Positions 1 to 5,472 of a DNA stretch of 5,472 nt are shown piece by piece. Each line of letters opens with the position of its first letter. Positions within the stretch are counted from its first letter, which is position 1. Made by a program: the position numbers and the translations under genes. Source of the DNA: Deltaproteobacteria bacterium (GTDB lineage Bacteria > Desulfobacterota > G020345765); contig JAUWWP010000209.1 of the NCBI GenBank assembly GCA_030616835.1, forward strand, positions 1 through 5,472. Direction: 5' to 3'. The notes below the pieces were generated by a model. It was given only the letters and a program-made list of their open reading frames with translations. It was not told where the DNA came from and did no database searches.

Positions 1-344
1 GCTTGATAAAAAGAGGCAATCCCGGCTACATAAGAATCAGCTAAGGAAATACTATAATCTGCTTTAAAGTCAGAGGCAAAGAGGATTTCTTTCTCAGAAA
101 GGCCAGCAAGCTCTACGGGAAATTCTTTAACGGTAGCGGTAACTTTCTTTGCCTCCCCTACTCCTTTACGCTGTTTAGTGATATGATAGACCTCCCCAAG
201 ACAACTTAGAGGAACGATTATCCCTATTGCTCCCTTTTGAGCCTTCTTAAGAAGATCTTCGACCACACCTGCTCCATCCTCATCGTCAAGGAAGGCAAAG
301 AGGGCTGATGTATCTAAGACATATAACTTCACTTTTTTAACCAT
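1..344 (-). CDS. vapC: VapC-type PIN-domain toxin ribonuclease (3' end beyond window)
   Basis: Translating the minus strand from the ATG at 344 gives 114 residues, open to the window edge, so the C-terminus is missing; the family usually runs about 125-140 residues. PIN-domain hallmarks are visible: VLDTSALFAFLDDEDGA near the N-terminus with the first acidic residue D11, E51 in the segment LSCLGEVYH, and D103 in SLADSYVAGIA. These match the Mg-binding acidic residues of VapC ribonucleases. The usual final motif (TxDxxF) would lie past position 1. The start is set by an upstream AGAGGG Shine-Dalgarno (about 351-356) and by a 16-nt overlap with the AbrB-type antitoxin gene, the usual VapBC layout. 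From family knowledge, VapC cleaves RNA (often tRNA or rRNA) when free of its antitoxin. The substrate here is unknown. Confidence 0.9.
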   Translation of the reverse strand, partial: MVKKVKLYVLDTSALFAFLDDEDGAGVVEDLLKKAQKGAIGIIVPLSCLGEVYHITKQRKGVGEAKKVTATVKEFPVELAGLSEKEILFASDFKADYSISLADSYVAGIASFYQ

Positions 345-592
345 CTTTTGACCCTCTTTTCTTCAAACTTTTTATCTTTTCTTCTTTCTTCAAGAAGAAT
401 TCGGGTTGCTCTCTTTCCCATCTTAAGCATTCCTCTGGCTTCTTTAATAGGATTTACAGGTAAGGGGATGACACAGATACGATTATCGATCTCAGTAACC
501 TCTACCTTCTCGGCTGGCTCGATCCCATATTTTTCTCGAAGCTCTTTGGGGATAACTACCTGCCCTTTGCTTGACACCAAAACAGTTCCCAT
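329..592 (-). CDS. vapB: AbrB/MazE-type (VapB) antitoxin
   Basis: This is an 87-residue protein. Residues 1 to about 48 form a SpoVT/AbrB swapped-hairpin DNA-binding domain, with the signature VSSKGQVVIPKELREKYGI (about residues 6-24) followed by a beta strand region to about residue 45. The C-terminal half is basic and helical (KMGKRATRILLEERRKDKK), the usual place for toxin binding and neutralisation. Its stop overlaps the start of the PIN toxin by 16 nt, in a different frame, suggesting coupled translation. The ATG at 592 is preceded by a strong GGAGGTGG ribosome site and a consensus promoter. By family analogy it binds VapC and represses its own operon. An AT-rich palindrome over the -10 box is a plausible operator. 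Confidence 0.92.
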   Translation of the reverse strand: MGTVLVSSKGQVVIPKELREKYGIEPAEKVEVTEIDNRICVIPLPVNPIKEARGMLKMGKRATRILLEERRKDKKFEEKRVKRWLKK

Positions 593-598
593 CTTTAA

Positions 599-606
599 CC
601 ACCTCC
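599..606 (-). promoter_or_regulatory. Ribosome binding site of the antitoxin gene
   Basis: The minus strand reads GGAGGTGG ending six bases before the ATG at 592, a near-perfect anti-16S match. It is visibly stronger than the AGAGGG before the toxin, which would favour antitoxin excess. It also fixes the antitoxin start. Confidence 0.85.
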
Positions 607-629
607 ATTTTAGTTAAACTTTTGCTATT

Positions 630-658
630 ATAATACAACCAAAACAAATTTATGTCAA
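630..658 (-). promoter_or_regulatory. Sigma-70 promoter of the vapBC operon
   Basis: The minus strand has a perfect -35 TTGACA (653-658), a 17-bp spacer (636-652) and -10 TATTAT (630-635). A TATAAT at 627-632 is an alternative but with 20-bp spacing. Transcription would start near 623, giving a leader of about 30 nt that contains the GGAGGTGG site. The -10 region lies in the perfect palindrome TATTATAATA (626-635), flanked by TTG and GCAA, a possible site for autorepression by the AbrB-type antitoxin. The operator role is inferred. Confidence 0.75.
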
Positions 659-714
659 GTGTTAGGGAAACTCCGGGGACACAAGGTAGGGAGATGGTGT
701 AGTAAATATCATGC

Positions 715-747
715 ATGGCACGAGTAGTCGTTCCGAAAAGGCAATAG
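715..747 (+). pseudogene. N-terminal relic of a RAYT/TnpA_REP transposase
   Basis: On the plus strand ATG GCA CGA GTA GTC GTT CCG gives MARVVVP, then KRQ and TAG. MARVVVP followed by a G-x-PHHxTQRG stretch is the typical beginning of REP-associated tyrosine transposases. Here the sequence stops matching right after the proline, so the HUH and catalytic tyrosine regions are gone. The match is only seven residues, so the call rests on position within a repeat-like element as much as on the sequence. No good Shine-Dalgarno lies at normal spacing. It is the only gene-like element visible on the plus strand. Confidence 0.4.
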
Positions 748-850
748 GGGACGAAAATACCACGTAATTAATAAATTGACTTTTGTGAATTAGAGGGCAG
801 AAAGCGTTAAGGAGTGTTAGTTTTGTTTAAAAAAGAGAATGTGTTTTATT

Positions 851-883
851 TCCCTGAATCTTCAAATAGTGGGAATTTAGGGA
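851..883. repeat. Imperfect inverted repeat (hairpin) in the element remnant
   Basis: TCCCTGAAT (851-859) pairs with ATTTAGGGA (875-883) over 9 bp with one G-T wobble, around a 15-nt loop. It lies within the presumed transposase remnant and may be one of its REP-like hairpins. There is no T-tract, so a terminator role is not supported. Confidence 0.5.
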
Positions 884-938
884 CCACGTTGGTTATAAAA
901 AACTTAGGAGAAAAATGACTCTGACCCCCTTTCCCTCT

Positions 939-1226
939 TTAGAACAGACCCATCTGGGGATTGTCTTGTTTGACCATAGCAATAATTTTATCAATCAACT
1001 TCTTGGCAGATTCTAAGGAGGACTTCGCTTCATGAGAAGTTATGTGATTCTTAGTTTCATAGATAAAGTCATGTCGTTTTCTTCTCATTCTATTAAATTT
1101 ACCAATAAGACCGTGATATTCATCGCCAAGTGTTAATCTGGTAAATTCAACTATGGTTTTGTGAGAATTTTTTGCTGTCGGCAGATATCCCTTAGAGTAC
1201 ATAAGTGCCCTTCCAGCTCTAATCAT
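939..1226 (-). CDS. HEPN-domain protein of an MNT/HEPN toxin-antitoxin pair, 5'-truncated
   Basis: This 95-residue product has the features of HEPN toxins. A helix MIRAGRALMYSKGY opens it, and FNRMRRKRHDFIYE carries an R-x5-H motif (R46, H52), the presumed RNase centre, with Y56 close by. A C-terminal helix (about 66-87) looks complete. HEPN proteins of this type usually have 120-150 residues, with a first helix and the motif AYxAMxxAxRALxxxKGY. Here the matching AYHSM lies just upstream of the ATG, in frame, but is cut by a TGA at 1248-1250. The first ~40-50 residues therefore seem deleted. The start codon overlaps the nucleotidyltransferase stop (ATGA, 1223-1226) with no Shine-Dalgarno, so translation would rely on coupling. 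Whether the shortened protein is active is doubtful. By analogy with HepT/MntA, it would be an RNase silenced by AMPylation. Confidence 0.8.
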   Translation of the reverse strand: MIRAGRALMYSKGYLPTAKNSHKTIVEFTRLTLGDEYHGLIGKFNRMRRKRHDFIYETKNHITSHEAKSSLESAKKLIDKIIAMVKQDNPQMGLF

Positions 1227-1801
1227 TGAATGATAAGCATTTGTAATTCATCCTCATCTCCAATGATCATAACTTTTTTGTCTCTCAATATCCCCAGAAT
1301 AAAGGGCTCTTTTCCTTCAACCTCTTTTTTGAATTCTTTTAAGGTATAAGATTTATAATTTATCTCTCGCTGCAATTTTCCTTCTAACCTGTCCAATTCC
1401 TTAATTAACCTATCCTCTTCTGGATTACCAATAATTGCAAGATCAATATCGGAAAGATAACTCTCCTTTGCTTTAGCATAAGAGCCGTAGATGAAAGCAA
1501 ATTGTATATTACCAATTTTTTCCAATACCTCTTTTAAACTACCGCTAACACCTACTGTCTTAAACACTATGCTTTTTAACTCTTTATAAAGAGGGTATTT
1601 TTTATTCACTCTAAAGTATCGGGCGTTAGCCCTGTATTCACTTATTAGGATTCCCTCTGAAACCATATTGTTAAGAGTACGTTGAAATATGCCCGGTTTT
1701 TTCCCTAAAATCCTTCCAATCTCCTGCATATAAAAAGAGCGATCAGGATTGGTAAGAAACAGTTTTAATAATTCTGCACTATTTTTTGTCAGTAGCTTCA
1801 T
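1223..1801 (-). CDS. Winged-helix / minimal nucleotidyltransferase (MNT) antitoxin-type protein
   Basis: The product has 192 residues from the ATG at 1801. Residues 1 to about 72 look like a winged-helix DNA-binding domain (LLKLFLTNP, then YMQEIGRILGKKPGIFQRTL, then a wing GILISEYRANARYFRVN). Residues about 85-185 are a minimal nucleotidyltransferase: GSYAKAKESYLSDIDLAIIG gives G106-S107 and the metal-binding D118-x-D120, with a likely third carboxylate at E146 (REINY), and it ends MIIGDEDEL. Relatives (MntA) add AMP to a HEPN toxin, and the gene directly downstream is a HEPN protein. A longer start at 1843 adds 14 residues but lies upstream of the predicted transcript start and inside a palindrome, so it is rejected. 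The wing-helix part may bind that palindrome and autoregulate. The last residues (about QMLIIQ) are probably out-of-frame HEPN sequence. Confidence 0.87.
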   Translation of the reverse strand: MKLLTKNSAELLKLFLTNPDRSFYMQEIGRILGKKPGIFQRTLNNMVSEGILISEYRANARYFRVNKKYPLYKELKSIVFKTVGVSGSLKEVLEKIGNIQFAFIYGSYAKAKESYLSDIDLAIIGNPEEDRLIKELDRLEGKLQREINYKSYTLKEFKKEVEGKEPFILGILRDKKVMIIGDEDELQMLIIQ

Positions 1802-1823
1802 CTTGGCAGCCCCAATATTCCTT

Positions 1824-1843
1824 ATGCATACAATTGTATGCAT
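1824..1843. promoter_or_regulatory. Perfect 20-bp palindrome, likely operator
   Basis: ATGCATACAA followed by TTGTATGCAT is an uninterrupted perfect inverted repeat of 10 bp arms. It covers the -10 box of the MNT/HEPN promoter and ends 22 bp before the ATG at 1801. A dimeric winged-helix protein bound here would block transcription, and the first gene of the operon carries such a domain. The symmetry is seen directly. The regulator is inferred. Confidence 0.7.
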
Positions 1844-1860
1844 TTAGTATAAATTGTCAA
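1833..1860 (-). promoter_or_regulatory. Sigma-70 promoter of the MNT/HEPN operon
   Basis: The minus strand shows TTGACA (1855-1860), a 16-bp spacer and TACAAT (1833-1838), one base from TATAAT. The predicted start is near 1826, leaving a leader of about 25 nt before the ATG at 1801. The leader has only a weak GGGG-type ribosome site. The 1844-1939 spacer upstream holds this -35 box and otherwise no clear terminator or gene. Confidence 0.7.
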
Positions 1861-1939
1861 GCTCTTAGCATTTAACTCTCAATCTTGCTTTAGCAGGGCT
1901 CAGGATAAGTGATTCCTACCAGAACCCGGCTCAAAAACA

Positions 1940-3115
1940 TCAGGGAGAAATATCTTGCCCCTCCGGCAAGGCGGGATAATTCCTGAGATACCGGATAAAA
2001 ATCCCGGTGCCGATAAATCCCATAACACAGCCAAAATAGAAAATATAGCTCAGGCCGAGAAAGTCGAAGATCAAGCCCCCGATTAACATCCCCATCAACT
2101 GTCCCAGGTCCATTGACATATTAAATAGAGCCATAATTGAGCCCATCCCATAAGACTTCCCTTCCCCTACCATTATGGCAGCGGCTGCTGGTATCGCGAT
2201 CGCCCCGGAGACCCCCATCACGGAGCCAACTACAATGAGCTCCCCAAAACTATGAGTAAAGGGTATCCACAGCAGGCATAAAGAGCCCATTATACTCCCC
2301 AGAACTACCAGATTTTTTCGGTTTAGCCTATCGGCAAGGACGCCGAATGGCGATTGCAGGAAAGCAATTAACAAGACTAAAATGGAGATAACAATACCTA
2401 TTTGAAAGCCGCTCAATTTAAGAATGTCAGAGGCATAGAGGGGAAGGAAGCAGATAATCGAGCCCCTTCCCAGGGCATTGACCAACCGGAATATTAAAAG
2501 CCCCTTAAGCACCCTGCTCTTAAACATTAGCCGAAAAGATACCCCTTTAAACCTCCTTTCCCGCGTTTTAATCTCAGGAAGGAACATCAGGACAAGGATT
2601 AGAGCCACTAAGGCTAATCCTCCCATGGTAAAAAAGGCGCTGCTCATACTAAAATAATCCTTCAAAAACCCTCCCATAAGGGGGCCGAACCCGAACCCCG
2701 CAAACAGAGCGACATTGAAGGTTCCCATGGATGCCCCTTCCTTTCCCCGGGGAGCAATATCCCCAATGTAAGCCACGGCAATCGGAAGGACCAGGGCCGC
2801 TGCCAGACCGTGTAACATTCGGACCAGGGCCAGCTCCCCCACCCCTTCGGCCCAGACATAACCCAGGGAAATTAAGGCATAGGAAAACAGCCCCACAGTA
2901 ATGAAGGGCTTTCTCCCCTTTTTATCAGAAAGCCTCCCCACAAAGGGCATAAATATCAGCCGGGACAGTAAAAACCCGGAGAAGATGATCCCGATCCAGA
3001 TGCCGGTAGCTCCCATCTCCTCAGCATAGACCGGCAGGAGGGGAACAATAATTCCCACACCGATCATAGCGATGAAGATGGAGATAAACAGTACCAGAAA
3101 CACCCTTTTATTCAT
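1940..3115 (-). CDS. MFS transporter, DHA1 drug:H+ antiporter type
   Basis: The product is a 391-residue inner-membrane protein of the 12-helix major facilitator superfamily, at the usual length of about 390-400. Visible motifs: motif A in loop 2-3, GRLSDKKGRKP (60-70), with a degenerate second copy GVLADRLNRKN (258-268) in the C-terminal half; motif B around RMLHG (99-103) in helix 4; and antiporter motif C, GFGFGPLMGG (140-149), in helix 5. Motif C points to proton-coupled efflux, as in TetA/Bmr-like exporters, but the substrate cannot be read from sequence. A charged central loop (about 180-205) divides the halves. The ATG at 3115 has only a weak upstream purine stretch (GAGATGAG). It lies 104 bp downstream of the spermidine-synthase-like gene on the same strand, with a repeat between, so co-transcription is possible but unproven. 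The tail PALPEGQDISP is hydrophilic and not conserved-looking. Confidence 0.9.
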   Translation of the reverse strand: MNKRVFLVLFISIFIAMIGVGIIVPLLPVYAEEMGATGIWIGIIFSGFLLSRLIFMPFVGRLSDKKGRKPFITVGLFSYALISLGYVWAEGVGELALVRMLHGLAAALVLPIAVAYIGDIAPRGKEGASMGTFNVALFAGFGFGPLMGGFLKDYFSMSSAFFTMGGLALVALILVLMFLPEIKTRERRFKGVSFRLMFKSRVLKGLLIFRLVNALGRGSIICFLPLYASDILKLSGFQIGIVISILVLLIAFLQSPFGVLADRLNRKNLVVLGSIMGSLCLLWIPFTHSFGELIVVGSVMGVSGAIAIPAAAAIMVGEGKSYGMGSIMALFNMSMDLGQLMGMLIGGLIFDFLGLSYIFYFGCVMGFIGTGIFIRYLRNYPALPEGQDISP

Positions 3116-3149
3116 TATTTTTAACTCATCTCGGGTTATTATGGGTAAT

Positions 3150-3219
3150 CAAATAAATCCAAATTTCAAAATCCAAATGCCAACCCTTCGACAAGCTCAG
3201 GACAAGAAGATTTTTTTAT
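3150..3219. repeat. Intergenic repeat-like segment with CCTTCGACAAGCTCAGG
   Basis: The spacer between the two membrane-protein genes contains AAATCCAAAT twice (within about 3154-3179) and then CCTTCGACAAGCTCAGG (3185-3201), a short sequence known to be scattered through many environmental bacterial genomes. A partial echo, GCTCAGGATAAG at 1898-1909 versus GCTCAGGACAAG at 3195-3206 (11 of 12 bases), lies beyond the transporter gene. No promoter for the transporter could be recognised with confidence here. Confidence 0.5.
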
Positions 3220-5472
3220 TTATTTGTCATTTGAACTTTGGGTTTCATTTGAACTTTGAGCTTTGTCATTTGGACTTTGTTTCTTATCTCTTATCCACCC
3301 AATACATAATAGAGCAAAAAAATACATCAATGCGGCTGAAAGTAGTACCAATTTAAATCCAGCTATCAGGGCAACCATCACCGCCAGGATCGAACTCAGC
3401 ACCGAGGAGCAGCCATTGATGCACCAGGCCCAGGGGATAATCTCTCTGTCCAGTCGCTCAGCAATCCTGATCCCGGTAGGAAAGGGAACCCCCATCAATA
3501 AACCCAGGGGGAAAAGCAGCAACGCGGTTATGAATTGGCGGGAAAGAAGGGGCATACCCAAGGTGGCGTTAAAGAGCGCAGGCAGAATGAAGCTATATAG
3601 GATAACCATAGCAGATAGGGAAAATATTATCCTTATTAACCTTTTTCCGCTGTCCTTAATCCACTTCCCCGAAAGGTAGCTCCCCACTGCAGAAAAGATC
3701 AAGAGGGTAGAGAGCACCATTGAGATAGCATAAACCGGATGCCCTAAAAAGAGAATGAATTTCTGGATGAGCGAGATCTCAATGAACATAAATCCTAACC
3801 CAATGAAGAAGAAATAGGAAAGTAACACTACCCTTTTGCTCCTCTGAGCAATCGGGGAAGGAGTTGTTAACTCTCTTTTCCGATGAGAAAGGAGAACCGG
3901 GAGGAAGATCAAAATAAAGCTGGCAATCAGTGCCTGAAAGAAGACCAGCGGCACCAGGTATCCACCTTCGAAGAAGACCTGCCATTTCTCACCTACGCTT
4001 CGGTAAACCTCGGTGAGCTTGCTAAGCTTAAAGAAATGAGAGAAGAATGGCCGATCGTCGCTGACCGGGGTGATATCAAAGGGATAATCCTGAAAAAGGG
4101 CCTCTCTGCCCTCCCGGTCGATAAGCCGGGAGATAAGCTCATAGTAAATGGGCTTACTAAATCTATTATAAAGATTTGCCTCCCCGGGGCCAATCCCGGG
4201 ATAATAAACAAGATCGAAGCGACGCTCCTGGCAGAAATCCTTAACCCGGGAGATATCCTCCCCGGAGACCTCCCCTCTTTTTAGCAATAGACTCATCACT
4301 CCCCAACTGCGGATTATCACCAGGCTGTCTCCTGGGGTCTTGTTTCCCATTTTATCGAGGGCGGAGATAATACTGGAAACCATTCTGAGCTCCCCCCGGG
4401 GCGGCGGTAAAATATAGGTAGAGATGGACAGAAAACCTCCTTCTTTTAGGTGAGTATAATAACTACCAATTGCTTCCTCGGTAAAGCGGTAGTCCTCATT
4501 CAATCCCTGAAGCCCGGTGGAGGAGGCCCCCAGAACATCGAAGAGGGAGATCTGAATCAGGTCATACTCCGTAGAGGCCTGAGAAAGATAACTTCGAGCC
4601 TCCCCTATCTTTACCTCCACTCCTTCTCTCTGGTAAAGATTGCCGGAAAATTGGCGATAGTCCACTGCCACTGTGTCCCTGATCAGGGGATTAAGCTCAA
4701 TCCCCTCAATAGCTTTGGCCTGGTGATAGAGAGCAACTAAAATATCCAGTCCTCCCCGGGGCTCGATGACGAGAACCCTCCCCATTTTTCTTAAATAATA
4801 GGGCAGGGCCGAAGGTAGGTAGGAGGTAAATTCCAGGCCCTCTCTTTCTCCATTATAATAGGTAATTGCACTTAGCCCAGCCCCATCAATGGAGATGCCA
4901 ATCTGCGGGGGAAGGGGCTTTAAGTATCTTAAGCTTAACCCCGGGGCAAAGCGAACCGCCGGGCTATCAATAATATCCACCCGGGAGAACGAGTTCCAAC
5001 GGGTATCAATGAGTCGGGCTCCGGGATATCTTAGAGCCGAGGGCAGGGATTTATAAGGAGAGATCCGGATCTCTACCGGGGCGGGTCTAATCAATAAAAT
5101 GAGGGCAAGGACGACCAGCCAGACAAGCTGCCCAGTCCTGAATAACCTCTGCTCCTTAGAGCTAAACGATAAGGCCGAGAGAACCCCCAGGGCCGAGGAA
5201 ACCAGAACTACCCCTGATCCCCCCCCGCAGGGGGCAAAGAGCAGAAGCACCAGCCCACAGCCCAGCCCTGCTCCCACGAGATCGGAAAAGTAGAGGCGCC
5301 CAGCCTCCCGGGCAAAGCGGGTAAAAGCAGTAGCGATGGTCAACCCGGAGAAGAAAAAGGGCAGCGAGAGGGTGAGATAATACAAAAGCAGATAGGCCCA
5401 TTGCTTTGAGTCCCAGGCAAACCTTGCCGGGTCAAAAGGGATCTGATTGGCAATCAGGTAGAAGACAAAAGA
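3220..5472 (-). CDS. Multi-TM spermidine-synthase-like membrane protein (5' end beyond window)
   Basis: The frame is open to the window edge, so at least 750 residues are present and the true start lies outside; a TTG at 5385 is merely internal. Numbering from the edge: about four hydrophobic helices (31-50, 62-80, 87-103, 116-128), then a soluble Rossmann domain resembling spermidine synthase/methyltransferases. That domain has VLVIEPRGGLDILVAL (233-248), IEGIELNP (255-262), YDLIQISLFD (303-312) and LKEGGFLSIS (342-351), then SDDRPFF (471-477). About six or seven C-terminal helices follow, including GLGFMFIEISLIQKFILFLG. This architecture is known for membrane-bound SpeE-like proteins whose reaction is mostly untested. 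The first Asp of the DxxD catalytic motif of true aminopropyltransferases appears replaced by Ser in ISLFD, so polyamine synthesis is not assured. The final ~20 residues (QSPNDKAQSSNETQSSNDK) come from tandem repeats. Confidence 0.85.
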   Translation of the reverse strand, partial: SFVFYLIANQIPFDPARFAWDSKQWAYLLLYYLTLSLPFFFSGLTIATAFTRFAREAGRLYFSDLVGAGLGCGLVLLLFAPCGGGSGVVLVSSALGVLSALSFSSKEQRLFRTGQLVWLVVLALILLIRPAPVEIRISPYKSLPSALRYPGARLIDTRWNSFSRVDIIDSPAVRFAPGLSLRYLKPLPPQIGISIDGAGLSAITYYNGEREGLEFTSYLPSALPYYLRKMGRVLVIEPRGGLDILVALYHQAKAIEGIELNPLIRDTVAVDYRQFSGNLYQREGVEVKIGEARSYLSQASTEYDLIQISLFDVLGASSTGLQGLNEDYRFTEEAIGSYYTHLKEGGFLSISTYILPPPRGELRMVSSIISALDKMGNKTPGDSLVIIRSWGVMSLLLKRGEVSGEDISRVKDFCQERRFDLVYYPGIGPGEANLYNRFSKPIYYELISRLIDREGREALFQDYPFDITPVSDDRPFFSHFFKLSKLTEVYRSVGEKWQVFFEGGYLVPLVFFQALIASFILIFLPVLLSHRKRELTTPSPIAQRSKRVVLLSYFFFIGLGFMFIEISLIQKFILFLGHPVYAISMVLSTLLIFSAVGSYLSGKWIKDSGKRLIRIIFSLSAMVILYSFILPALFNATLGMPLLSRQFITALLLFPLGLLMGVPFPTGIRIAERLDREIIPWAWCINGCSSVLSSILAVMVALIAGFKLVLLSAALMYFFALLCIGWIRDKKQSPNDKAQSSNETQSSNDK
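3223..3279. repeat. Three tandem copies of an ~18-bp repeat at the 3' end of the membrane-protein gene
   Basis: On the plus strand the copies are 3223-3240 (TTTGTCATTTGAACTTTG), 3241-3258 (first four bases differ) and 3262-3279 (one A-to-G change), sharing the core CATTTGAACTTTG. They encode the serine/asparagine-rich tail of the overlapping minus-strand protein. The direction and composition resemble the inverted form of the AAATCCAAAT repeats in the adjacent spacer, so they look like intergenic repeat DNA absorbed into the reading frame. Confidence 0.75.

Larger units (their letters stand above)
675..929 (+). mobile_element. Probable remnant of a REP-associated (RAYT/IS200-like) transposase element
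   Basis: The gene-free stretch 593-938 holds the vapBC promoter at one end and, from about 675, what looks like an internally deleted element. Seen directly: GGGGAC at 675-680 and again at 747-752; a plus-strand ATG encoding MARVVVP at 715-735; ACCACGT repeated at 759-765 and 883-889, each followed by an AT-rich run; a 9-bp hairpin at 851-883; and GACTCTGACCCCC at 917-929, ending just after the HEPN stop. From memory, GGGGAC- and GGGGTCAGAGTC-type ends flank RAYT-like transposases in many environmental genomes. The exact borders are uncertain, and no intact transposase is present. It could also be unrelated AT-rich intergenic DNA. Confidence 0.45.

Noticed and set aside
492..716. A 74-codon minus-strand frame overlapping the vapB start and promoter
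   Set aside because: It runs through the promoter and into the antitoxin in the wrong frame, with no recognisable domain.
1802..1843. A 14-residue N-terminal extension of the nucleotidyltransferase starting at 1843
   Set aside because: It would begin inside the palindrome and upstream of the predicted transcription start. The recognisable winged-helix domain begins at the ATG at 1801.
1954..1970. Hairpin CTTGCC / GGCAAG as a terminator of the transporter gene
   Set aside because: The stem is only 6 bp, lies inside the coding sequence before the stop, and has no T-tract after it on the minus strand.
3223..3279. CRISPR array
   Set aside because: There are only three short imperfect repeats, directly adjacent with no spacers of regular length, and they are inside a coding sequence.
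3263..4740. Plus-strand open frames of 96-138 codons opposite the spermidine-synthase-like gene
   Set aside because: They lack any family resemblance or ribosome site and mirror a well-supported minus-strand membrane protein.
5383..5385. TTG as the start of the spermidine-synthase-like gene
   Set aside because: The same frame is open for 29 more codons to the window edge and encodes plausible family sequence (IPFDPARFAWDSKQWAYLLLYY), so the gene simply continues outside the window.

Overview
This window is bacterial DNA, most likely from an uncultivated or environmental lineage. It has sigma-70-type TTGACA / TATAAT-like promoters, Shine-Dalgarno sites, toxin-antitoxin genes and intergenic repeats of the kind common in candidate-phylum genomes. 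The species cannot be named from the sequence. All intact genes read on the minus strand. The left third (about 1-1850) is AT-richer defence/toxin-antitoxin DNA. The right part (about 1940-5472) is visibly GC-richer and encodes two membrane proteins.

Right to left, in the direction of transcription: 5472-3220 is a large multi-TM spermidine-synthase-like protein, cut by the window edge at its 5' end. Its last ~20 codons run through a short repeat array. Next is a 104-bp repeat-bearing spacer (3116-3219), then a 391-aa MFS drug/H+ antiporter-type transporter (3115-1940).

A well-formed promoter whose -10 box lies inside a perfect 20-bp palindrome (1824-1843) then drives a two-gene unit. It encodes a winged-helix protein fused to a minimal nucleotidyltransferase (1801-1223) and a HEPN protein (1226-939), the MNT/HEPN type of toxin-antitoxin pair. 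The HEPN gene appears to have lost its 5' end: recognisable HEPN sequence continues upstream of its ATG, out of frame inside the nucleotidyltransferase 3' end, until a stop.

The gene-free stretch 593-938 contains a plausible decayed REP-associated (RAYT/IS200-like) transposase element. Its only visible coding relic is a plus-strand ATG encoding MARVVVP followed by a quick stop. A second toxin-antitoxin operon follows: an AbrB-type antitoxin (592-329) and an overlapping PIN-domain VapC toxin (344 to beyond position 1), with its own consensus promoter and strong RBS.

No tRNA, rRNA, CRISPR or convincing rho-independent terminator was seen. No wholly new system is evident. The points most worth checking are the truncated HEPN gene with its palindromic operator, the transposase relic between two toxin-antitoxin modules, and the repeat-derived tail of the membrane protein.
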